Origin: Wolbachia endosymbiont of Armadillidium arcangelii
Lineage (GTDB): Bacteria > Pseudomonadota > Alphaproteobacteria > Rickettsiales > Anaplasmataceae
Length of the DNA stretch: 64,000 nucleotides
NCBI RefSeq assembly: GCF_040207875.1
Contig: NZ_CP157942.1
Coordinates: 186,001-250,000 of the forward strand
Direction of reading: 5' to 3'
Under the pieces are notes generated by a model. That model searched no databases. It was not told the origin of the DNA and worked only from the letters and a program-made list of their open reading frames with translations. This document shows, in pieces, positions 46,581 through 57,412 of this stretch. How positions within the stretch are numbered: the stretch's first letter is position 1; each line of letters opens with the position of its first letter. A program made the translations under genes and the position numbers.

Positions 46581-49500
46581 ATGCCAAAACGTACAGATAT
46601 AGAATCTATATTAGTAATAGGGGCAGGCCCAATAGTTATAGGTCAGGCGTGTGAGTTTGATTATTCCGGAACGCAAAGCTGTAAAGTATTAAAAAGTGAA
46701 GGTTATAAAGTCATTTTGGTTAACTCCAACCCCGCAACTATAATGACAGATCCTGAATTCTCTGATGCAACTTATATTGAGCCGGTACTGCCTGAAATCA
46801 TAGAGAAAATTATAATTAAGGAGAGGCCAGACGCAATATTGCCAACAATGGGCGGGCAAACAGCACTCAATTGCGCAATAAAACTTGCAGGTGATGGAGT
46901 GTTAGACAAATACAACGTAGAATTAATAGGAGTAAATAGAGAAGCAATAAAAAAAGCAGAAGATAGGGAATTATTTCGCCAATCCATGGATAAAATAGGG
47001 CTAAAATACCCCAAAAGTGTCATTATAAAAAATCAAGAACAAATAAAAAAGGCTTTGGATTACGTTGGATTACCAGCAATCATCCGCTCATCATTCACCC
47101 TTGGTGGTGCAGGTAGCGGCATAGCATATAATAAAGAGGAGTTTTTCAATATCGCAGAAAGTGCTCTCAAAATTTCGCCAATAAATGAAGTTCAGATAGA
47201 TGAATCAATTATTGGCTGGAAAGAATATGAAATGGAAGTTATCCGTGACTGCAAGGATAACTGTATAATAGTGTGTTCAATAGAAAATGTTGATCCAATG
47301 GGAGTGCACACCGGAGATAGTATCACAGTTGCTCCTGCTTTAACTCTGCGTGATGCTGAATATCAACAAATGAGAAATGCATCTATAGCAGTGTTGAGAG
47401 AAATTGATGTTAGCGCCGGTGGTGCAAATGTTCAGTTTGCAGTGAATCCTAAAGAAGATGGAAGCCTCGTTGTGATTGAAATGAATCCAAGGGTTTCTCG
47501 CTCTTCTGCACTTGCCTCAAAAGCAACAGGCTATCCTATTGCAAAAGTTGTAACTAAACTTGCTATTGGCTATTCGCTCGATGAAATACGTAACGACTGC
47601 GCTCCAATAATACCAGCAGCATTCGAACCAGTGATTGATTATATCGTCACTAAAATTCCTCGATTTGAGTTTGAGAAATTTAAGGGGACAAATTGTGAAT
47701 TATCAACCTCCATGAAATCAGTGGGAGAAGTGATGTCAATTGGCCGCACTTTTAATGAGTCACTGCAGAAAGCTTTTTGTTCACTTGAAACAGGGCTAAC
47801 AGGACTTGATGAAGTGTTTTCTGAAGACACAGATGTTAAATCTCAGTTAGCAAAATTGCTACCAAATAGATTACTGATTGCTGCTGATGCAATGCGCCAC
47901 GGAATTAGCATAGAAGAAATAAATTCGATTACAGGATATGACTTATGGTTTCTGCAAAATATACAGCAAATCATCGTGGCTGAACAAAAAATCAAGGAAA
48001 ATGGCCTTCCTGGAACTGCACATGAAATATTAGAGCTGAAAAAAATGGGATTTTCAGACGCAAGATTAGCAAAATTAAGTAATAGACCTACCTCTGTCAT
48101 CCCAGTACTTGATACTGGGATCCAAGAAAAAAATAGGTGGATTCCAGTGTCACGCACTGGAATGACATCAGAGCAAATTGAAGCAATAAGGAAAAAATTT
48201 GGCATTAAACAAATTTATAAGCGTGTAGACACCTGTGCAGCTGAATTTGAATCAAGCACTGCTTATATGTATGGCTGTTATGAGGGTGATGTTAAAAATC
48301 AAACGGAATGTGAGGCGAATATTTCGGATCGAAAAAAAGTTGTCATTTTAGGTAGTGGACCAAACCGCATTGGTCAGGGTATTGAATTTGACTACGCGTG
48401 CGTTCATGCAGTTTCTGCAGCCAAAGAAATGGGATATGAAACAATAATGATTAACTGTAATCCAGAAACCGTTTCAACTGATTATGATACTGCTGATCGT
48501 TTATATTTTGCACCACTCATTGCAGAGGATGTGCTTGAAATACTAAGTAAAGAGCAAGAAGATGGCACACTGGTTGGTGTAATAGTTCAAATAGGTGGTC
48601 AAACACCTTTAAAGTTAGCCAAAGTGCTTAACGAGAGAGGTTTTAATATCTTGGGTACATCTTTTGATTCTATTGACCTTGCAGAAGATCGCATGAGGTT
48701 TAAAAATCTTGCTTTGCAGCTTAATTTAAAACAACCTGAAAACTCTATCTGCTATTCAGTGGAAGAAGCGTTAACCAACGCAGAAAAGGTGGGGTTTCCA
48801 CTAGTAGTCAGGCCATCATATGTCCTCGGTGGTCAGTCTATGTCAATTCTGCATGATATTGATAGTTTCAAAAGGTACGTCCTGAATCACACTAAAATCT
48901 TTGAGTATGGTTCGCTGCTTCTTGATAAATTTTTAGTCAATGCAGTTGAGATTGATGTTGATGCTGTGTGTGATGGGAAAAAAGTTTTCATTGCAGCGGT
49001 CATGGAGCATATTGAAGAAGCTGGTATCCACTCTGGCGATTCAACATGCTCAATACCGACAAATACATTGAGTGACGAAGTAATAAAAGAGATCGAGCTC
49101 CAAACTGAGAGAATAGCATTAGCATTAAAAGTGAAAGGCCTGATAAACATTCAGTTTGCTGTTCAAGGGAGTGACGTATACATACTTGAAGTTAATCCTA
49201 GAGCTAGTCGTACAGTTCCTTTTGTTTCTAAAGTAATCAATGTTCCTATTGCAAAGCTCGCTACTGAAGTTATTTTAGGCAAAAAATTAGATCAAGAGAA
49301 AAAATCTCTCGATCACTTTGCTATTAAAGCTGCAGTTTTTCCATTCATGCGCTTTTCGGAAACTGATATCCTACTTGGTCCTGAGATGAAGTCAACAGGA
49401 GAAGTGATGGGAATCGACTTATCCTTCGAGGCAGCACTTGCAAAAGTGCACATAGCTGCAGGATACAAATTACCAACAGAAGGAACAGCTTTAGTTTCAG

Positions 49501-49877
49501 TAAAAGATGATGATAAAGAGTATATATTACCTGTTGCACGAATGTTGAAAGAACTGAGCTTTGAAATATATGCAACCAAAGGCACAGCTTTGTATCTGAA
49601 TAATAACGGCATTGTTGCAAAAGCTGTAAATAAAGTGAGAGAAGGCAGACCCCACATAGTTGATATGCTCAAAGATGGAAAAATAAATCTAGTGATCAAT
49701 ACTTCAAAAGGTGTAAAATCAGTTTCAGATAGCAAAGATATCAGAAGAACTGCTATTTTGCAAAATATAGCTTACAGCACCACAGCTTCTGGAAGTAAAG
49801 CATTAGTGCTTGCAATTCAATATGTAAAGAATAGCAATTTGGAAGTGAAGTCATTACAGCAAGTACAAAATGTTTAA
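46581..49877 (+). CDS. carB: Carbamoyl-phosphate synthase large subunit, with in-frame palindromic repeat
   Basis: The 1,098-residue enzyme makes carbamoyl phosphate for pyrimidine synthesis. It contains two ATP-grasp halves: the first begins [20 protein letters not shown], the second [20 protein letters not shown]. The C-terminal MGS-like allosteric domain starts near residue 960. Residues about 504-530 ([20 protein letters not shown] and neighbours) are not part of the normal protein. They are encoded by a palindromic repeat at 48095-48167, lying in the oligomerisation region between the two halves. The frame is kept and the rest looks fully functional. Confidence 0.96.
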   Translation: MPKRTDIESILVIGAGPIVIGQACEFDYSGTQSCKVLKSEGYKVILVNSNPATIMTDPEFSDATYIEPVLPEIIEKIIIKERPDAILPTMGGQTALNCAIKLAGDGVLDKYNVELIGVNREAIKKAEDRELFRQSMDKIGLKYPKSVIIKNQEQIKKALDYVGLPAIIRSSFTLGGAGSGIAYNKEEFFNIAESALKISPINEVQIDESIIGWKEYEMEVIRDCKDNCIIVCSIENVDPMGVHTGDSITVAPALTLRDAEYQQMRNASIAVLREIDVSAGGANVQFAVNPKEDGSLVVIEMNPRVSRSSALASKATGYPIAKVVTKLAIGYSLDEIRNDCAPIIPAAFEPVIDYIVTKIPRFEFEKFKGTNCELSTSMKSVGEVMSIGRTFNESLQKAFCSLETGLTGLDEVFSEDTDVKSQLAKLLPNRLLIAADAMRHGISIEEINSITGYDLWFLQNIQQIIVAEQKIKENGLPGTAHEILELKKMGFSDARLAKLSNRPTSVIPVLDTGIQEKNRWIPVSRTGMTSEQIEAIRKKFGIKQIYKRVDTCAAEFESSTAYMYGCYEGDVKNQTECEANISDRKKVVILGSGPNRIGQGIEFDYACVHAVSAAKEMGYETIMINCNPETVSTDYDTADRLYFAPLIAEDVLEILSKEQEDGTLVGVIVQIGGQTPLKLAKVLNERGFNILGTSFDSIDLAEDRMRFKNLALQLNLKQPENSICYSVEEALTNAEKVGFPLVVRPSYVLGGQSMSILHDIDSFKRYVLNHTKIFEYGSLLLDKFLVNAVEIDVDAVCDGKKVFIAAVMEHIEEAGIHSGDSTCSIPTNTLSDEVIKEIELQTERIALALKVKGLINIQFAVQGSDVYILEVNPRASRTVPFVSKVINVPIAKLATEVILGKKLDQEKKSLDHFAIKAAVFPFMRFSETDILLGPEMKSTGEVMGIDLSFEAALAKVHIAAGYKLPTEGTALVSVKDDDKEYILPVARMLKELSFEIYATKGTALYLNNNGIVAKAVNKVREGRPHIVDMLKDGKINLVINTSKGVKSVSDSKDIRRTAILQNIAYSTTASGSKALVLAIQYVKNSNLEVKSLQQVQNV
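48095..48167 (+). repeat. Palindromic repeat element inserted in frame in carB
   Basis: TGTCATCCCAGTACTTGATACTGGGATCC followed by GGATTCCAGTGTCACGCACTGGAATGACA form two hairpins of the shared family. It adds about 25 codons. Confidence 0.9.
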
Positions 49878-50190
49878 ATATTAAAACTAAATAAATTATT
49901 ACTCTACTTTAATAAGAATTTTGTAACGTAGCAAATTCAAGTGAGTGAGAAATTTAATTAAAGGGATTTTTTATTATGGTTGTCGATATATAATTACTTG
50001 AGTATTTGGTTGCTCGTTGAAAGGCTTTGTATTAATTTTCCTAATTCAAATAATGTGCAGACTTTAACTGTAAAAATCTGCGTATTTATAGCATGATTCC
50101 TACTTTGTAAGTGATCATTACTGAAAGGTGTTTTCATGCATTTTTTACCTGAGTGCAATAAGTGTAATTCATTGAGTTTTTAAATTGATA
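49878..50190. other. Gene-free interval between carB and the dgkA fragment
   Basis: I see no gene, tRNA or IS end here; it is AT-rich spacer and probably contains the dgkA promoter. Confidence 0.5.
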
Positions 50191-50412
50191 ATGAAGAAAA
50201 GCATTATTCGTCTAATAAAAGCAATCCAATATTCTTGTGAAGGAATAAAATCAGCTTTTGTATCAGAAGTTGCGTTCAGACAGGAGTTACTGCTTTTTAT
50301 AGTATGTATTTCAATTTTGTTTGTTTTAGATGTAAGTAATCTAGACAGTGTAGACATTCAAGATAATAGAATTATAATAGTACTTTTGCGAAAAGTAAAA
50401 GATGCTATATGA
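50191..50412 (+). pseudogene. dgkA: dgkA 5' fragment (diacylglycerol kinase N-terminal half)
   Basis: The frame MKKSIIRLIKAIQYSCEGIK, then SAFVSEVAFRQELLLFIVCI, matches the N-terminal half of DgkA (A-x-x-x-S-x-x-G and E-x-A-F-R-Q-E motifs). After DVSNLDSVDIQDN the frame loses similarity and stops at 50412. The matching C-terminal half lies at 24554-24751 on the opposite strand. DNA similarity to the group II intron relic begins 30 bp downstream. Confidence 0.9.
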
Positions 50413-50442
50413 GTGTGCCAAGAAAAGCGTTTAGAAGACAGT

Positions 50443-51021
50443 TGGTCAACCTAGGCAAAGTCTAGCCAGCAGCCTAGACCATTATGCTGCGTAAGGTAAC
50501 GAGCGTAGTAAAGCTAATGGAATGGACAATGCAGGGTACAACGAAAGTGAAGGTATTGAGTTCCGAAATCTTCAATATCATAGAGGTCGACATTTTTCAT
50601 ATGATGGAAGACAGCATGAAGGGTAACGATAAGGCAAGTTATCACTGGGATCGGAGGCCGCGTCATGTGTTGAGATGGATTCTAAATGAACTTGGGAGAT
50701 CCTTTGTATTCCTACTAAGGTACGTTGGAACAAGTCAACAAAGGCGAGAATTAACGGAAGATACAAAGGAAGTCGGACTGATTGATAGTACTCAGAGTGT
50801 GGGAAACAAGGGGAAGCGATCAGCGGTATAGTTAGGGATTGTTACACCAACACAACAGAGGTTGGGATATGATGCAAGGAAAACTAAATCAGATAGCAGT
50901 AATAAAAGATGCTGTGAATGCTACACTGAAGAGCCGTATGCGGGAAATTCGCAAGTACGGTTCTGTTGGGGGGATCATAGCAACTAAACCTAATAGGAGG
51001 ATTTAAAGTTATGATCTCTAC
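50443..51021 (+). mobile_element. ORF-less group II intron relic, copy 2
   Basis: Collinear with copy 1 (TGGTCAACCTAGGCAAAGTC onward) but missing the first eight or so bases of the 5' end. Domain V lies at 50931-50963 (GAGCCGTATGCGGG...TACGGTTC), and a domain VI-like stem (GATCATA with TATGATC) follows. It has no maturase frame. The 3' flank is an IS5-type transposase segment. Confidence 0.8.
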
Positions 51022-51667
51022 CGGACCTTGAAGGACGAGCAGTGGGAGAGGATAAAAGATAGCTTACCAGGAAAGGAGGGAGATAGCGGGAGAAGTGCAA
51101 AAGATAACAGGAAGTTCATAGCAGCAGTAATGCGGATAGGCAGAACAGGAGCACCATGAAGAGCTTTGCCTGTAGAATATGGAAAATGGTCGAGTGTACA
51201 TAAAAGGTTTATAAGATGGGCAAGATCGGGTGTATGGCAAATGATTTTCAACACCCTAGCAGTGGATGAAGACACAGAGTGGCTTATGATTAGATTCGAC
51301 AATAATTAGAGCGCATCAGCATGCAGTTGGTGCAAGGAAAAAATATGGTGTGCAAGAACAGGAATTGGGGCGATCTAAAGGTGGATTTTCAAGCAAATTA
51401 CAACGCTGTTTGTGATGCTCTAGGCTAAGGTTTTTTGTTACTGCTGGCCAAAGATCAGATTATGTAAAAGCTTTAGACCTAATAGAAGGCAAGAAAATGG
51501 AAGCACTTATTGCTGATAAAGGATATGATGCAAATTATATGATTAAAGCAGCAGAACTGTGAATGCTGAATCAGTTATTCCACCACGTTCTAATAGGAAA
51601 ACACCGAGAGAGTACGATAAAGAATTATATAAAAAAAGAAATCTAATAGAAAGAATGTTTCACAAAA
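51022..51667 (+). mobile_element. IS5-family transposase remnant
   Basis: Translation gives RTLKDEQWERIKDSLPGKEG, then KFIAAVMRIGRTGAP and SVHKRFIRWARSGVWQMIFN, typical of IS5/IS1031 N-terminal parts. Many stops and shifts follow, ending with TPREYDKELYKKRNLIERMF. The 3' end is cut by the IS256 element. The group II relic interrupts its 5' end. Confidence 0.8.
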
Positions 51668-52850
51668 GGGAGTGTTAAATAAGCTGTGTCAAACCGAGAA
51701 ATAAAGTAATAAATTGATAAAAAAATGGAGGTTTGACATGAGTCAAAAAATAGCAAATAGAATTGCCGGGTTGGTAGATTATAAAGAATTAGAAACCTGT
51801 CGTCTATAACGAGAAGGAAGACCACTAACAGGAAGAGATAACACCATTGATAAAAAAGCTGCTGGAGGCAAGCCTGGAAGGTGAAATAGAAAGCCACATG
51901 TCAGCTAAAAGTGAAGAAAATAACCGAAGAAATGGGAAAAACTTTACGCACGAGTGCAGGTTCATTTGAACTGTTAACACCAAGGGACAGAGAAGGAAGC
52001 TTTGAACCCCAAATAGTTAGAAAAAGACAAACAACCGAACTTGAAGCAAAGGTCTTAAGCACATTTGCAAGCGGCATGGAGATATAGTATCACATATAGA
52101 AGAAATCTATGATCATAAAATATCGCTAGTAGAAATATCAAACATTACTACTGCCAGTAATCAATGAATGGCGCAGTCGTCTGCTGCAATCTGTATATCC
52201 AATAGTGTTTATGGTTTTTTAAGGAGTTGTGTAAGTAAATGTATGTATAACATATTAGCAAAATGGCAGAAAAGAAGTTTTATTTGGCTGAAAGCGAAGT
52301 TTTAGTTGGGAGTGCTAAATGACCTTAAAGAGAGAGGAGTAGAGGATTGCATGTATTAAAAAGCTTTCCTACAGCGATAAATAGCTAATACGGAAATGTA
52401 TAGTACACCAGATAAGAAATTCTCTAAAATATGTATCGAGCAAAGATGTAAAAGTTTTCATGAATGATCTGAAAAAAGTATACCGTGCTGCAAGCAGAGA
52501 AATTGCCGAGAATTATTTGCTTGAGTTGGAAGAAAAATGGGGAGAAAAGTATCCTCTAGTTTTGGCAGAACAACTGGGAAAATTTGTCCAGTTATTTCAA
52601 ATATTCTGGGCCAGTTAGGAAGCTAATTTATACTGCTAATCCTATTGAGGGGCTGCATAGGCAGATCAGAAAATTTACCAACACAAATGCCTTGTATAAG
52701 CAGGTATATTGTGCTATAAAAAAAAGTAGAGCAAAAGTGAACTACAGCTTTGCCTTTTAACTATGTCTCAACTTGACATCTTCTTTCCTGGTAGATTGAA
52801 AATCGAGTTGAATTAAAAATTCGGTTTGACACAGTTTATTTAACACTCCC
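51668..52850 (+). mobile_element. IS256-family element with degraded transposase, second long copy
   Basis: Ends GGGAGTGTTAAATAAGCTGT at 51668 and its near-complement ending at 52850. The transposase pieces run in order on the plus strand (SFELLTPRDREGSFEPQIVR-like at about 51960, LSTFASGMEI near 52060) with many frameshifts. It inserted into the IS5 remnant. Confidence 0.85.
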
Positions 52851-53020
52851 AACTCAAACAAGGGGGATAGGACTATGACTTCTACCAACCAATAATAGCG
52901 CTTATCCACTAATGGCTCAATAGCTGCTGTTGTTGTTACTACTATTGTCATTAACGCTATAGTAACTCCTAAGCCAAACTTAGATACTGTATTAATTACT
53001 TTTTTTATCTTGGGTTTTAA
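52851..53020 (-). pseudogene. Fragment of an unknown membrane-protein gene
   Basis: The reverse strand encodes KPKIKKVINTVSKFGLGVTI, then ALMTIVVTTTAAIEPLVDKR and YYWLVEVIVLSPLFELG before reaching the IS256 end. An in-frame TAG lies just upstream of the first codons, so both ends are damaged. No family is recognised. Confidence 0.45.
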
Positions 53021-53234
53021 CTATACCTAATAAACATTTAAATATTCTATGTCATATATACTTAACCATCCAATTCTGCAATATATATTTTATATCATGT
53101 CTTTAAAGATCTTCGATTGACTTTTAATGCACTTCATTCTATATAATTAAAATATTTCAAGTTACCAGACATGCCGAATCTAAAGATAATGGTGTAAATT
53201 TTGGGCCCAGCATCTTTATTTCTTATTATAAACA

Positions 53235-53930
53235 ATGAAAGATTACAAAAAAGGGCATAGAAAGCGCTTAAGAGAGAGAATCATTTCAGATAATGGACAA
53301 TCGTTGCTTGATTATGAGGTTTTAGAACACATTTTATACTCAGCATACAGTAGAATTGATGTAAAGCCAGTGGCAAAGAGTTTGATAGAAAATTTTGGCA
53401 GTTTGAATAAAGTTTTTAATGCCGATTTAGAAACACTGCAGAATATTGAAGGAGTTAATAATGCAGCCATATCGGCTATCTTTTGTGTAAAACAGGCTTT
53501 TGTTCGCTCTGCACGAGAAGAAATAAAGGACCTACCTATAATCAATAATTGGAAAAAACTCCTTGATTATTTAAAAGTAAGTATAGGAAGCCTCAATAAA
53601 GAAAATTTTCGCGTTATCTACATGAATAAAAAATATCGTCTAATAGCGGAAGATCTGCAAAACTTTGGTACAGTAGATCAAACTCCTCTTTATGTTAGAG
53701 AGATCATAAAACGTGCACTTTTAATTGGCTCAACGTCCATTGTAATATCCCACAATCACCCAAGCGGAGATGCACAGCCTTCAAGCAACGATATTTCTCT
53801 CACCAAACAATTAGCAGAAGCTTGCAAAAATGTAGGGATAGAATTAATAGATCACATTATTATTACATTCAGTAGCTATTTTAGTTTCAAGGAAAATAGG
53901 CTGTTGTTACAGCAGGGGAAACAGATCTAA
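53235..53930 (+). CDS. radC: RadC-family JAB1/MPN-domain protein
   Basis: The 231-residue protein has an N-terminal HhH-like region (QNIEGVNNAAISAIF) and the JAMM metalloprotease-like motif SHNHPSGDAQPSSNDISLT, the RadC signature. The length is normal and the frame intact. The early claim of a role in DNA repair has not held up, so its function is open. Confidence 0.93.
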   Translation: MKDYKKGHRKRLRERIISDNGQSLLDYEVLEHILYSAYSRIDVKPVAKSLIENFGSLNKVFNADLETLQNIEGVNNAAISAIFCVKQAFVRSAREEIKDLPIINNWKKLLDYLKVSIGSLNKENFRVIYMNKKYRLIAEDLQNFGTVDQTPLYVREIIKRALLIGSTSIVISHNHPSGDAQPSSNDISLTKQLAEACKNVGIELIDHIIITFSSYFSFKENRLLLQQGKQI

Positions 53931-54132
53931 ATGTAGCTATACTTCCTTATTATGAAGGTTAAGCTAAAATGCGCTTGTTAAAGCATTTAAGACAATAAAA
54001 AACGCCAATTTAAAAAATAGATAGTGAATAACTGGCTAACAGGGTTTCTTTTATGTTATTACACACATATATCATAGAATAGATCTGAGAATATCTACAA
54101 GATGTACTACCGATGCGAATAAAAAAATGTGA

Positions 54133-55557
54133 CTAATTACTTAATCTTTCACTCAAAACCAAGTTCACGACATTAGGGCTGGCTTTTCCTTTGGTGAATT
54201 TCATGACTTCGCCGACAAAGAATCCGTATAATCTTGTTTTACCGCTTTTGTATTCTTGAACTTTATCCTGATTGCTATTGATGATTTTGTCGATAATTTC
54301 TGATATTTGACCTCTATCGGTTATTTGTTTTAGGTCCTGCTCTTCTATAATAACGGATGCAGACTTTCCAGTTTTAAACATAATATCAAAAACTTGTTTA
54401 CCAAGTTTAGCAGAGATCGTTCCATCGACGATAAAGTCGAGGAGCTCGGATAAAGCATCTGCTTTGATTGGGGAGCTAACAATATCAATATTTGCTTTGT
54501 TTAAACGACCGAAAAGCTCGACGGTTAACCAGGTAACTGCAATCTTTGAATCGTGCTTTTTTACCAATTTTTCAAAATAATCAGCAATTTCTTTATCAGA
54601 AGTGATAACGTCTGCATCGTATTCATTGATACCTAATTCCTCAATGTATCGCAGTTTTTTTTGATCTGGCAACTCGGGTAAAGATGATTTAATAGAATCA
54701 ATTTTGTCTTGGCTTATTTCAACAGGTAACAAATCAGGCTCAGGGAAATATCTATAGTCACTTGAATCTTCTTTGCTTCTCATCACTTTTGTTTTTCCTA
54801 AAGTGACATCAAACAGTAAGGTATCTCGACTTATTTCTCCTCCGCTTTCCAAAATTTTGATCTGCCTTTGTGTTTCATAATCTATAGCTTGTACGATATA
54901 ACGTATTGAATTTAAGTTTTTTATTTCACAGCGGGTACCAAATGCACTACTACCCTTTGGACGAACAGAAACATTTGCATCGCAGCGAAGTGAGCCCTTT
55001 TCCATATCACCATCGCATGAACCGATGTAACGCAAAATCTGCCTCAATTTTTTCATGAATTCTGCAACTTCTGCAGATGAACGAAGATCTGGCTCTGAAA
55101 CAATTTCCATTAAAGCAACACCTGCACGATTTAAATCTATGTAAGTTTTGCTTTCTTCATGAATACTCTTTCCTGCATCTTGCTCTAAGTGAATTCTTGC
55201 GATTCTTATTTCTTTTTCATTATTATTGATAAACACTTTGCCATTTTTAACTATTGGCTCAAAGAACTGGGTTATTTGATAACCTTGTGGTAAATCAGGA
55301 TAAAAATAATTTTTCCGGTCAAAGTAAGAGCATTTATTAATTTCTGCAGAAAGTGCAAGTCCAGTGCATATTGCTTGCTCTATGCAGCGATAATTTAATA
55401 TTGGTAGTGTACCTGGCATTGCTGCATCAATTAGAGAAACTTGAGTATTATGTTCAGCACCAAACTCCATCGGTGAACTAGAAAATAGCTTAGTCTTAGA
55501 AGAAACTTGAGCGTGCACCTCAAGTCCAATTACTGTTTCCCAATCCTCTTTTGTCAT
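54133..55557 (-). CDS. gatB: Aspartyl/glutamyl-tRNA(Asn/Gln) amidotransferase subunit B
   Basis: The 474-residue subunit binds and phosphorylates mischarged tRNA in the GatCAB complex, needed where GlnRS or AsnRS is missing. It has the N-terminal [20 protein letters not shown], the [14 protein letters not shown] motif, [20 protein letters not shown], and a C-terminal YqeY-like tail from about residue 330. It is intact and of normal length. Confidence 0.96.
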   Translation of the reverse strand: MTKEDWETVIGLEVHAQVSSKTKLFSSSPMEFGAEHNTQVSLIDAAMPGTLPILNYRCIEQAICTGLALSAEINKCSYFDRKNYFYPDLPQGYQITQFFEPIVKNGKVFINNNEKEIRIARIHLEQDAGKSIHEESKTYIDLNRAGVALMEIVSEPDLRSSAEVAEFMKKLRQILRYIGSCDGDMEKGSLRCDANVSVRPKGSSAFGTRCEIKNLNSIRYIVQAIDYETQRQIKILESGGEISRDTLLFDVTLGKTKVMRSKEDSSDYRYFPEPDLLPVEISQDKIDSIKSSLPELPDQKKLRYIEELGINEYDADVITSDKEIADYFEKLVKKHDSKIAVTWLTVELFGRLNKANIDIVSSPIKADALSELLDFIVDGTISAKLGKQVFDIMFKTGKSASVIIEEQDLKQITDRGQISEIIDKIINSNQDKVQEYKSGKTRLYGFFVGEVMKFTKGKASPNVVNLVLSERLSN

Positions 55558-55755
55558 GTATTTGATTCAAGTAATAACCTCTATATTCTGCAAACTAGCA
55601 CAAAAAGTCAAATAAAACTCATTCAGCCTATGATTTAAGAGCAGTGTATATCAAGAATACAAAAATTACTTTACAGGTTCTATTGGCTAGGATAAAGTTA
55701 CACGCTGTCAAAAACTATCTATAGTAGGCCAAAACATAATTTTGAGGGCAACTGA

Positions 55756-56736
55756 TTAGCTAATAAATTTATAAACATCAGTATACAATTCATCAATGCT
55801 TGGCTCTTTGCTGTTTTTAGCAAAATCTTCTGACTTTTTCACTAAATCTCGTATTTCCTTATCAATAGCTTTGCATTCTTCTTCTGAAGCAAATTTATTA
55901 TTTATCATGTACTTTTTTAAAGTGCTTATAGGGTCATGATTTTGCTTTATATCTTCAACTTCTTCTTTTAAGCGATAAGTAGCAGGGTCTGACATTGAAT
56001 GGCCACGATATCGATATGTCTTCATTTCAAGCAGGATAGGCCCTTTTCCGCTGCGTGTGTATTCAACTGCTTTGCTTGTAGCCGCATAAACAGAGAAAAA
56101 ATCCATTCCATCAACTTGTTTTCCAGGAATATCAAAACTTTCTCCTCTTTTATACAGCTCTGTTACTAAAGTTGATCTTTGCACAGAAGTTCCCATTGCA
56201 TATTCATTATTTTCTATGATGTAAATTACAGGTAATTTCCATAAAGCTGCCATATTAAATGATTCATATACTTGTCCTTGATTTGCAGCACCGTCACCAA
56301 AATACGTGAATACCACGTTATCTTTTTTCTTATATTTATTAGCAAATGCTATTCCTGTGCCAATTGGAACTTGCGCTCCTACTATTCCATGCCCACCGAA
56401 GAATTTTTTTTCAACGTCAAATACGTGCATAGAACCACCTTTGCCTTTTGAGCATCCCGTTTCTTTGCCAGTTAGCTCCGTCATCACGACATTCGGATCA
56501 GAATTACATGCGAGCATTAAGCCATGGTCTCTATAGCTTGTGATAAAAGCATCACCAGGTTTTGATGCAGCTTGAGTCCCAACTGCAACTGCTTCTTGCC
56601 CTATTGATAGGTGACAGAACCCGCCTATTAATCCCATTCCATATAATTGTCCTGCTTTTTCTTCAAATCTGCGTATGAGTAGCATTTTCCTGTAGAATCC
56701 AATTATCTGTTCTTTAGTGAAATTTTCTGCTTTCAT
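55756..56736 (-). CDS. pdhA: Pyruvate dehydrogenase E1 component, alpha subunit
   Basis: A 326-residue thiamine-diphosphate enzyme. TPP site: YFGDGAANQGQVYESFNMAA. Also present are GKGGSMHVFDVEKKFFGGHG and the conserved YRYRGHSMSDPATYR phosphorylation-loop region. Works with a separate beta chain that is not in this window. It is divergent from hemJ. The interval 55558-55755 holds no gene. Confidence 0.96.
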   Translation of the reverse strand: MKAENFTKEQIIGFYRKMLLIRRFEEKAGQLYGMGLIGGFCHLSIGQEAVAVGTQAASKPGDAFITSYRDHGLMLACNSDPNVVMTELTGKETGCSKGKGGSMHVFDVEKKFFGGHGIVGAQVPIGTGIAFANKYKKKDNVVFTYFGDGAANQGQVYESFNMAALWKLPVIYIIENNEYAMGTSVQRSTLVTELYKRGESFDIPGKQVDGMDFFSVYAATSKAVEYTRSGKGPILLEMKTYRYRGHSMSDPATYRLKEEVEDIKQNHDPISTLKKYMINNKFASEEECKAIDKEIRDLVKKSEDFAKNSKEPSIDELYTDVYKFIS

Positions 56737-56801
56737 ATTGGTTTCTTTTTCATTAAACTAAAATAATATCAGAAGTTTTTAACATTTTGTAATAAATTTC
56801 A

Positions 56802-57230
56802 ATGGGTTATTACCACTGGCTTGAAGCTTTTCACATTATCTCCGTCATTATGTGGATGGCAGGTATGCTTTATTTGCCAAGACTTTATGTTTATCATGCA
56901 TCTGTAAAACCAGGGTCAGAAAATGATAGCTTGCTTCAAACAATGGAAAAGAGACTACTTAGATATATCATAAACCCTGCAATGCTTTTCTCACTTGGTC
57001 TTGGAATTACACTAATGGTTATCAGGGAAGCATACCGCGAAGGGTGGTTCCATGTAAAAGCACTAGCATTACTCTTTATGTTTGCTATTCATGGGCTACT
57101 TGCAATGCATAGGAAAAGTTTTGTAATGGGTTCAAATGAAAAAACCCACGTTTACTTTCGCGTTTTAAATGAGGCAGTTACAGTGTTAATAATAGTTATA
57201 GTTATTATGGTTGTTGTAAAACCGTTTTGA
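56802..57230 (+). CDS. hemJ: Protoporphyrinogen oxidase HemJ
   Basis: A 142-residue four-helix membrane protein with the family's conserved WLEAFHIISVIMWMAGMLYLPRL (His and Arg for haem b binding) and a short second motif HVKALALLFMFAIHG. It oxidises protoporphyrinogen IX, the haem step upstream of the CtaB/CoxA proteins also encoded here. The length matches HemJ. Confidence 0.9.
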   Translation: MGYYHWLEAFHIISVIMWMAGMLYLPRLYVYHASVKPGSENDSLLQTMEKRLLRYIINPAMLFSLGLGITLMVIREAYREGWFHVKALALLFMFAIHGLLAMHRKSFVMGSNEKTHVYFRVLNEAVTVLIIVIVIMVVVKPF

Positions 57231-57412
57231 TTTTTACTCTTTACGTTTACTAGCCTAGCTTGTGCTAGCTTAATAAGAGCTCGAACGCTAACATAATAAT
57301 TGTTACTAAATAGTTTATTCTGATGTTTCACAGTCTAAGTAAAGTGCTTAAATTATAGATTCTTTGTTTTTGTGTGTTATCCTAGTTAACACGAATTCAC
57401 AGTAGTATTATA

